The notes under the pieces: generated by a model | Database searches by the model: none | What the model saw: only the letters and a program-made list of their open reading frames with translations | What the model was told of the DNA's origin: nothing | Translations under genes and position numbers: made by a program | Assembly: GCA_001414345.1 (NCBI GenBank) | Contig: LLCB01000631.1 | Coordinates: forward strand, 1 to 15,585 | Length of the DNA stretch: 15,585 bases | From: Hymenoscyphus infarciens | Taxonomy: Eukaryota; Ascomycota; Leotiomycetes; Helotiales; Helotiaceae | Reading direction: 5' to 3' | Shown here: one piece after another, positions 9,061 to 15,585 of the stretch | Numbering within the stretch: position 1 is the stretch's first letter | How the letters are laid out: each line of letters starts with the position of its first letter

Positions 9061-10779
9061 TAAACTTATAATTTTTATATAACTATTTAATTTATAGAAG
9101 TCTAATATCGTCTTTACTATCCTACTTATTAGTATCTATAAAAGAATCCTTATCTATATTCTTATTATTATATTTTAGTTTATTAAAAGTACTTTTACTT
9201 ACTATATTTATTCTTATATATCTTTTTATATTTTAAAAAGGTATTTTTTTTCTAAATTTCTTAATATTTCTTCTTTATTTATAAATCTTATTTAACTAAT
9301 TATAAGCTTTCCTTCTCTTATTAAGTATTTAATATTTATTATCTTTATTTTCTATATATTTACTAGTTTTAGGAAAGTAGAAATTAATATAATTTTTCTT
9401 CTTATACTAGAGTAGTTTATAAATTAAGGTATATTTATTTAATTAATTTAGCTTAGGTATTTATAGTAGATAGAGTAGCTTATATATTTTTATAAGCTTA
9501 TTTTATAATATTATAAGTATCTATTATACTTTTAGAAAGAAGATTAATAATTTCTTAGTTAGCTTTCTAACTTAATTTATCTAACTTAACTTATATAAGA
9601 TTACTAGTCTTAGTATATTCTTATAATATAAGAAAAGAAATAATCTATAATAGTTTTTCTTAAGAATTAAAGAAAGCTTTTATTAATAGACTTAAAAGAG
9701 TACTTAATAAGCTATTTTTAGAACGACTAGTTTCTTAGATATAGTATAAACTACTACTAGGTCCTTTTCTAGGTTAATTTTATAGTTAACTAGTTATATA
9801 CTCTATAAAGCTTTTATCTATATTAGATAGTATTTCTAAACTTTATACCTTCTAAAAAGGTCTTTATAATATAACTAGATATTAAAATACTATATTTATA
9901 TTATTACTTAAAAATTCCCTATTACTTAGTAGTTCTATATTATAATTACTTTTAAAAGAAGTTCCTACCTTTATAGAAAGACTTTAATAACCTCTCTCTA
10001 TAAAACTAGTTATCTTAACTATTTAACTTCCTTTATTATACGCTCTCTTAGATAACTACCTTTTAGAAAACTACCTTTTAAGAAACCCTCTTTTAAGATA
10101 GTCTCTTTTAAGATAGTTCCTTATAAAATATTATCTTTTAAAAGAGAATAGTCTATTTTTATACTCTAAATCTATAACCTTCTTCTAATATTACTTACCT
10201 TTATTATAGTCTATCTTAAAATGCTTTACTATATATTAATAAACTATTAATTAGTTTTTATTATTTTAATCTAAAAAGTAAAATAATAATCTATAAAATA
10301 CCTTCTTATATTACTTAAATTAGGTTTTAAGAAGACTATATTAGGCTAGTTACCTTTTTTAATAACTTTTAAGCTAATATTAAATTTAATTAGGGTTTAG
10401 AGTATTAATTTAAGTATAGAGTTTATAGAAAAAGTATTTTAGATTAGTATTATAAGAATTAGTAAGACTATATTTAAATAATATAGTAATAAGAGATCTA
10501 TAAATAAGGAGATCCTAAGATAGTCTACTAGTAGATAAGGATTAGATATAAAGTTTAATATTATATAAGAGTTATATAAAGTAAAAGTTTAATTATAAAT
10601 CTTCTAGTAGAATTTCAAAATGTTTAAAGAGGATAATAGATATAGTAAAATAGGATTAAAAAGTATTTTAAACTATAAAGATATTAAGAATAGTACTCTA
10701 AGAAAGCTATATTAAGTAGTAACGTAGCCTATATAAATTTAAGTTAGATAATATATATTAGCTTACTTATATAAAAGAA
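9061..10779 (+). pseudogene. Decayed coding sequence, frame 1, cut by the satellite
   Basis: Frame 1 again. The 9421-9735 part has few stops (stop-free 9571-9660 and 9664-9735) and reads like a helical domain, with ELKKAFINRLKRVLNK at 9664-9711. From 9736 onward it changes to a segment with GGT CCT TTT CTA GGT and many cta, cct, tct codons, which restores to a Pro/Gln/Ser-rich disordered tail and includes a pentapeptide repeat at 10054-10143. From 10381 to 10770 it is Lys/Ser/Arg-rich. The open character runs up to the first satellite base at 10780, so the 3' end is either displaced by the satellite or lost. The minus strand was considered and rejected because it carries more stops in the corresponding frame. 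The family is unknown. Compact part followed by a Pro-rich tail is again Gag-like in layout, without diagnostic motifs. Confidence 0.42.
10054..10143 (+). repeat. 15-bp coding tandem repeat (about 6 units)
   Basis: Six consecutive 15-bp units of the type AACTACCTTTTAGAA, AACCCTCTTTTAAGA, TAGTCTCTTTTAAGA. In frame 1 they read N-Y-L-L-E, N-Y-L-L-R, N-P-L-L-R, then two units beginning with a stop that was probably Gln. Allowing for RIP (CTT is unaffected, TTA may be TCA, TAT/TAC may be CAT/CAC) the unit was about N-H/P-L-L/S-R. Read on the minus strand it gives S-stop-K-R-L type units, which superficially resemble bacterial pentapeptide repeats, but that strand has more stops overall. Confidence 0.7.
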
Positions 10780-11720
10780 GGTAATTAATAAATAAATCAA
10801 TTACCTAGTATTATTATTACTATCTAAGTAATTAATAAATAAATTAATTACCTAGTATTATTACCTAGAATTATTACTATTAAGGTAATAGATAAATAAA
10901 TTAATTACCTAGTATTATTACTAGTAAGGTATTATTTCTAGTATAGTAATTAATAAATAAATCGATTACCTAGTAGTATTATTTCTAGTAAGGTAATTAA
11001 TAAATAAATTAATTACCTAGTAGTATTATTCTAAGTAAGGTAATTAATAAATAAATCGATTACCTAGTATTATTATTACTAGCTAGGTAATTAATAAATA
11101 AATCGATTATCTAGTATTATTATTTCTAGTAAGGTAATTAATAAATAAATCGATTACCTAGTAGTATTATTCCTAGTAAGGTAATTAATAAATAAATCAA
11201 TTACCTAGTATTATTATTTCTAGTAAGATAATCGATAAATAAATCGATTACCTAGTATTATTATTACTAGTAAGATAATCGATAAATAAATCGATTACCT
11301 AGTATTATTACTAGTAGTATTATTTCTAGTAAAGTAATTAATAAATAAATCGATTACCTAGTATTATTATTTCTAGTAAGGTAATCGATAAATAAATCGA
11401 TTACCTACTAGTATTATTCCTAGTAAAGTAATTGATAAATAAATCGATTACCTAGTATTATTATTTCTAGTAAAGTAATCGATAAAATAGTATTAATATT
11501 ACTAGTAAGGTAATTGATAAATAAATCGATTATCTAGTATTATTATTTCTAGTAAGATAATTAATAAATTAATCGATTACTTAGTATTATTATTTCTAGT
11601 AAGGTAATCGATAAATTAATCGATTATCTAGTAGTATTATTTCTAGCTAAGTAATTAATAAATAAATTAATTACCTAGTATTATTATTACTAGTAAGATA
11701 ATTAATAAATAAATCGATTA

Positions 11721-12573
11721 CCTAGTATTATTACCTAGTATTATTACTACTAAGGTAATTAATAAATTAATTAATTACCTAGTATTATTATTACTAGCTA
11801 GGTAATAGATAAATAAATCGATTACTATTATTATTATTACTAGTAAGGTAATCGATAAATAAATCAATTACCTAGTATTATTATTTCTAGTAAAGTAATT
11901 AATAAATAAATCGATTACCTAGTATTATTATTACTAAGGTAATTGATAAATAAATTAATTACTTAGTATTATTTCTAGTAAAGTAATTAATAAATTAATC
12001 GATTACTTAGTATTATTATTTCTAGTAAGGTAATCGATAAATTAATCGATTACTTAGTAGTATTATTTCTAGCTAGGTAATTAATAAATAAATTAATTAC
12101 CTAGTATTATTATTACTAGTAAGATAATTGATAAATAAATCGATTATCTAGTATTATTACCTAGTATTATTACTACTAAGGTAATTAATAAATTAATCGA
12201 TTACCTAGTATTATTATTACTAGCTAGGTAATAGATAAATAAATCAATTACTATTATTATTATTACTAGTAAGGTAATTAATAAATAAATCAATTACCTA
12301 GTATTATTACCTAGTATTATTACTACTAAGGTAATTAATAAATAAATCGATTACCTAGTATTATTATTACTAGCTAGGTAATTAATAAATAAATCAATTA
12401 CCTAGTATTATTATTACTACCTAGATAATCGATAAATAAATCGATTACCTAGTATTATTACTAGTACTATAATCGATATTACCTAGTATTATTACTATAA
12501 AGGTAATTAATAAATAAATCAATTACTTAGTAGTATTATTTCTAGTAAGGTAATTAATAAATAAATCAATTAC
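11721..12573. repeat. About 426-bp internal duplication within the satellite
   Basis: Two landmarks recur with the same offset: the doubled CTAGTATTATTAC spacer at 11721 and 12147, and the TTACTATTATTATTATTAC junction at about 11822 and 12248. Both are 426 bp apart, about nine monomers, and the order of variant monomers between them is similar. This shows segmental duplication of multi-monomer blocks. The right edge given is only the second copy's expected end. Confidence 0.55.
12466..12483. repeat. Higher-order landmark monomer, copy 1
   Basis: A variant junction ACTATAATCGATATTACC replaces the normal arm-loop-arm and is followed by a CTAGTATTATTACTATAAAGG spacer split (the ATAAAGG ending is unique to this landmark). 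It marks the start of a higher-order block, with the spacer-poor TTACTATTATTATTATTAC landmark 245 bp downstream at 12711. Confidence 0.85.
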
Positions 12574-13867
12574 CTAGTATTATTATTTCTAGTAAGATAA
12601 TTAATAAATAAATCGATTACTTAGTAGTATTATTTCTAGTAAGATAATTAATAAATTAATTAATTATTTACTATTATTATTACTAGTAAGATAATTAATA
12701 AATAAATCGATTACTATTATTATTATTACTAGTAAGGTAATTAATAAATAAATCGATTACCTAGTAGTATTATTTCTAGTAAAGTAATCAATAAATAAAT
12801 CGATTACCTAGTATTATTATTTCTAGTAAGATAATCGATAAATAAATCGATTACCTAGTATTATTATTACTAGTAAGGTAATTAATAAAATAGTATTAAT
12901 ATTACTAGTAAGGTAATTGATAAATAAATCGATTACTTAGTATTATTATTTCTAATAAGGTAATTAATAAATTAATCGATTACTTAGTATTATTATTTCT
13001 AGTAAGATAATTGATAAATTAATTAATTACCTAGTAGTATTATTTCTAGCTAGGTAATTAATAAATAAATTAATTACCTAGTATTATTATTACTAGTAAG
13101 ATAATTAATAAATAAATCGATTACCTAGTATTATTACCTAGTATTATTACTACTAAGGTAATCGATAAATTAATTAATTACCTAGTATTATTATTACTAG
13201 CTAGGTAATAGATAAATAAATTAATTACTATTATTATTATTACTAGTAAGATAATTAATAAATAAATCGATTACCTAGTATTATTATTTCTAGTAAGATA
13301 ATCGATAAATAAATCGATTACCTAGTATTATTATTACTAAGGTAATCGATAAATAAATCGATTACCTAGTATTATTTCTAGTAAGGTAATCGATAAATTA
13401 ATTAATTACCTAGTATTATTATTACTAGCTAGGTAATAGATAAATAAATTAATTACTATTATTATTATTACTAGTAAGATAATTAATAAATAAATCAATT
13501 ACTTAGTATTATTATTACTAGTAAGATAATCGATAAATAAATTAATTACCTAGTATTATTACCTAGTATTATTACTACTAAGATAATCGATAAATTAATC
13601 GATTACTTAGTATTATTATTACTAGCTAGGTAATAGATAAATAAATCGATTACTATTATTATTATTACTAGTAAGGTAATCGATAAATAAATCGATTACC
13701 TAGTATTATTACTTAGTATTATTACTACTAAGGTAATTAATAAATAAATCGATTACTTAGTATTATTATTACTAGCTAGGTAATTAATAAATAAATTAAT
13801 TACCTAGTATTATTATTACTACCTAGGTAATTAATAAATAAATCGATTACTTAGTATTATTACTAGT

Positions 13868-13885
13868 ACTATAATCGATATTACC
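13868..13885. repeat. Higher-order landmark monomer, copy 2
   Basis: Same ACTATAATCGATATTACC junction and same ATAAAGG-type spacer. The next landmark lies 198 bp downstream at 14066, that is 47 bp (one monomer) closer than in copies 1, 3 and 4. A single monomer has been lost in this block. Confidence 0.85.
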
Positions 13886-14409
13886 TAGTATTATTACTAT
13901 AAAGGTAATCGATAAATAAATTAATTACCTAGTAGTATTATTTCTAGTAAGGTAATTAATAAATAAATCGATTATCTAGTAGTATTATTTCTAGTAAGAT
14001 AATTAATAAATTAATTAATTATCTAGTATTATTATTACTAGTAAGGTAATTAATAAATAAATCAATTACTATTATTATTATTACTAGTAAGGTAATCGAT
14101 AAATAAATCGATTACCTAGTAGTATTATTTCTAGTAAGATAATCGATAAATAAATCGATTACCTAGTAGTATTACTATTAAGGTAATAGATAAATAAATC
14201 GATTACTTAGTATTATTACTAGTAGAGTAATCGATAAATAAATCAATTACCTAGTATTATTATTTCTAGTAAAGTAATCGATAAATAAATCGATTACCTA
14301 GTATTATTATTTCTAGTAAGATAATCGATAAATAAATCGATTACCTAGTAGTATTATTCTTAGTAAGATAATTAATAAATAAATCGATTACCTAGTATTA
14401 TTACCTAGT

Positions 14410-14427
14410 ATTATAATCGATATTACC
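14410..14427. repeat. Higher-order landmark monomer, copy 3
   Basis: Variant junction reading ATTATAATCGATATTACC, preceded by a shorter lead-in than the other copies, with the same ATAAAGG-type spacer after it. The downstream landmark is at 14655, 245 bp away as in copies 1 and 4. Confidence 0.8.
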
Positions 14428-15137
14428 TAGTATTATTACTATAAAGGTAATCGATAAATAAATCAATTACCTAGTAGTATTATTTCTAGTAAGGTAATTA
14501 ATAAATAAATCGATTATCTAGTATTATTATTTCTAGTAAGATAATTAATAAATAAATCGATTACTTAGTAGTATTATTTCTAGTAAGGTAATTGATAAAT
14601 TAATTAATTACCTAGTATTATTATTACTAGTAAGGTAATTAATAAATAAATCGATTACTATTATTATTATTACTAGTAAGGTAATTGATAAATAAATTAA
14701 TTACCTAGTAGTATTATTTCTAGTAAGATAATTAATAAATAAATCAATTACCTAGTATTATTATTTCTAGTAAAGTAATTAATAAATAAATCAATTACCT
14801 AGTAGTATTATTTCTAATAAGATAATCGATAAATTAATCGATTATCTAGTATTATTATTACTAGTAAAGTAATTAATAAATAAATCGATTACTATTATTA
14901 TTATTACTAGTAAAGTAATCGATAAATAAATCGATTATCTAGTAGTATTACTATTAAGATAATAGATAAATAAATCGATTACCTAGTATTATTACTAGTA
15001 GAGTAATCGATAAATAAATCGATTACCTAGTATTATTATTACTAGCTAGGTAATCGATAAATAAATCGATTACCTAGTATTATTATTACTACTTAGATAA
15101 TTAATAAATAAATCGATTACCTAGTATTATTACTAGT

Positions 15138-15155
15138 ACTATAATCGATATTACC
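15138..15155. repeat. Higher-order landmark monomer, copy 4
   Basis: Same ACTATAATCGATATTACC junction, downstream landmark at 15383 (245 bp). Distance from copy 3 is 728 bp, against 542 bp between copies 2 and 3; the 186-bp difference is close to four monomers. The block runs to the end of the window. Confidence 0.85.
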
Positions 15156-15585
15156 TAGTATTATTACTATAAAGGTAATCGATAAAAAAATCAATTACCT
15201 AGTAGTATTATTTCTAGTAAGGTAATTAATAAATAAATCAATTACCTAGTATTATTATTTCTAGTAAGGTAATTGATAAATAAATCAATTACCTAGTAGT
15301 ATTATTTCTAGTATAGTAATCAATAAATTAATCAATTACCTAGTATTATTATTACTAGTAAAGTAATTGATAAATAAATCGATTACTATTATTATTATTA
15401 CTAGTAAGGTAATCGATAAATAAATCAATTACCTAGTAGTATTATTTCTAGTAAGGTAATCGATAAATAAATCGATTACCTAGTAGTATTACTATTAAGG
15501 TAATAGATAAATAAATCGATTACCTAGTATTATTACTAGTAGAGTAATCGATAAATAAATCGATTACCTAGTATTATTATTACTA

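Larger units (their letters stand above)
1..10779. other. RIP-mutated AT-rich block
   Basis: Read directly: TpA is extremely frequent, ApC and GpT are common, but CpA and TpG are nearly missing (about 12 and 16 found by eye in 10.8 kb). ATG is correspondingly almost absent, with ATA in its place, and TGA and TGG almost never occur. Known biology: RIP in Pezizomycotina converts CpA to TpA on both strands of repeated DNA during the sexual cycle, giving this dinucleotide pattern and turning CAA, CAG and TGG codons into stops. Inference: the block derives from repeated sequence, most likely transposons or a duplicated gene region, and is probably heterochromatic. The saturation suggests many rounds of mutation. 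Confidence 0.9.
10780..15585. repeat. 47-bp palindromic satellite array (about 100 monomers)
   Basis: The array starts abruptly at 10780 and runs off the window end. Successive monomers begin at 10780, 10827, then 10992, 11039, 11086, 11133, 11180, 11227, 11274, a strict 47-bp period. Some units carry 10-14 extra bases, for example those starting at 10827, 10884 and 11274. Each monomer has a 26-bp dyad (10-bp arm GGTAATCGAT, loop AAATAA, arm ATCGATTACC; perfect at 13341-13366) and a 21-bp spacer with a second dyad CTAGTA / TACTAG (perfect at 11064-11082). Variation is mostly C to T and G to A: the central CG of each arm appears as CG, TG, CA or TA, and GG or CC of the arm ends as GA, AG, CT or TC. 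No ORF is possible. It could be a centromeric, subtelomeric or interstitial satellite; nothing here decides. Confidence 0.97.

Noticed and set aside
5627..9062. Shared 14-bp AGAAGTTAAATAGT near 5627 and 9049 as a possible terminal repeat
   Set aside because: The similarity does not extend beyond about 14 bases and such matches are expected by chance in DNA of this composition.
9048..10400. Minus-strand coding relic with pentapeptide repeats
   Set aside because: The minus frame gives plausible Lys/Phe/Ile-rich text and an S-stop-K-R-L repeat, but it carries more stops than + frame 1 at most lines (for example seven in 9901-9960), and + frame 1 is continuous with the relics on either side.
620..10779. 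Genes of an organism that reads TAA and TAG as Gln (ciliate-type code)
   Set aside because: The frame with in-frame TAA/TAG would fit, but ATG is almost absent and CpA and TpG are depleted in all frames and on both strands, which a code change does not explain. RIP explains both.
1..10779. LTR retrotransposon or DNA transposon with recognisable enzymes
   Set aside because: Read in the + coding frames, allowing for RIP changes, I found no reverse transcriptase YxDD context, integrase zinc finger, DDE arrangement or helicase motif, and no long direct or inverted terminal repeats inside the window.
1..15585. Fungal mitochondrial DNA or mitochondrial plasmid
   Set aside because: High AT fits, but no mitochondrial gene, tRNA or rRNA was recognised and the specific CpA/TpG loss is a nuclear RIP signature.
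10780..15585. CRISPR array
   Set aside because: The spacing is regular but the spacers are not unique: the whole 47-bp unit is repeated, and the array has higher-order structure typical of satellite DNA.
10780..15585. Telomeric repeat
   Set aside because: No TTAGGG-like or CCCTAA-like units; the 47-bp palindromic unit is unlike any telomere repeat I know.

Overview
The window looks like a heterochromatic, AT-rich block from a filamentous ascomycete (Pezizomycotina) genome. The main evidence is base usage. In the first 10.78 kb TpA, ApC and GpT are very common, while CpA and TpG are almost gone: by eye about 12 CpA and 16 TpG. ATG is nearly absent. This is the classical mark of repeat-induced point mutation (RIP, CpA to TpA on both strands). 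The species cannot be named from this. No gene in the window can be functional, and no rRNA, tRNA, CRISPR array, intact transposase or reverse transcriptase was recognised.

Layout: (1) 1-620, AT-rich DNA with an A-tract and an ATT-rich simple repeat, no gene. (2) About 620-10779, a chain of decayed coding sequence, all on the + strand: frame 1 (codons starting at position 1 mod 3) from about 620 to 2800, frame 2 from about 2798 to 4330, frame 1 again from about 4357 to 10779. The stops inside it are TAA or TAG, as expected from RIP of CAA, CAG and TGG codons. Between them lie stop-free runs of 43-91 codons, far longer than expected in DNA so rich in TAA and TAG. Five short internal tandem repeats, plus a larger one with a 20-residue unit, all have periods that are multiples of three. 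This chain is one giant gene or several genes in a row, killed almost entirely by point mutation. I could not assign a protein family. Several stretches look Ser/Thr/Pro/Gln-rich once RIP is allowed for, others Lys-rich or Tyr/Trp-rich. (3) 10780-15585 and beyond the window, a satellite of about 100 monomers of 47 bp. Each monomer holds two dyad symmetries, one with perfect 10-bp arms GGTAATCGAT / ATCGATTACC around AAATAA, the other CTAGTA / TACTAG. Monomers differ mostly by C:G to T:A transitions and occasional length variants, and marked variant monomers recur in a fixed order, so the array has higher-order structure.

The genes do not work together now. What the window offers is a preserved record: a mutated but nearly indel-free coding ghost that could be read back computationally, beside a palindromic satellite with a different mutation pattern.
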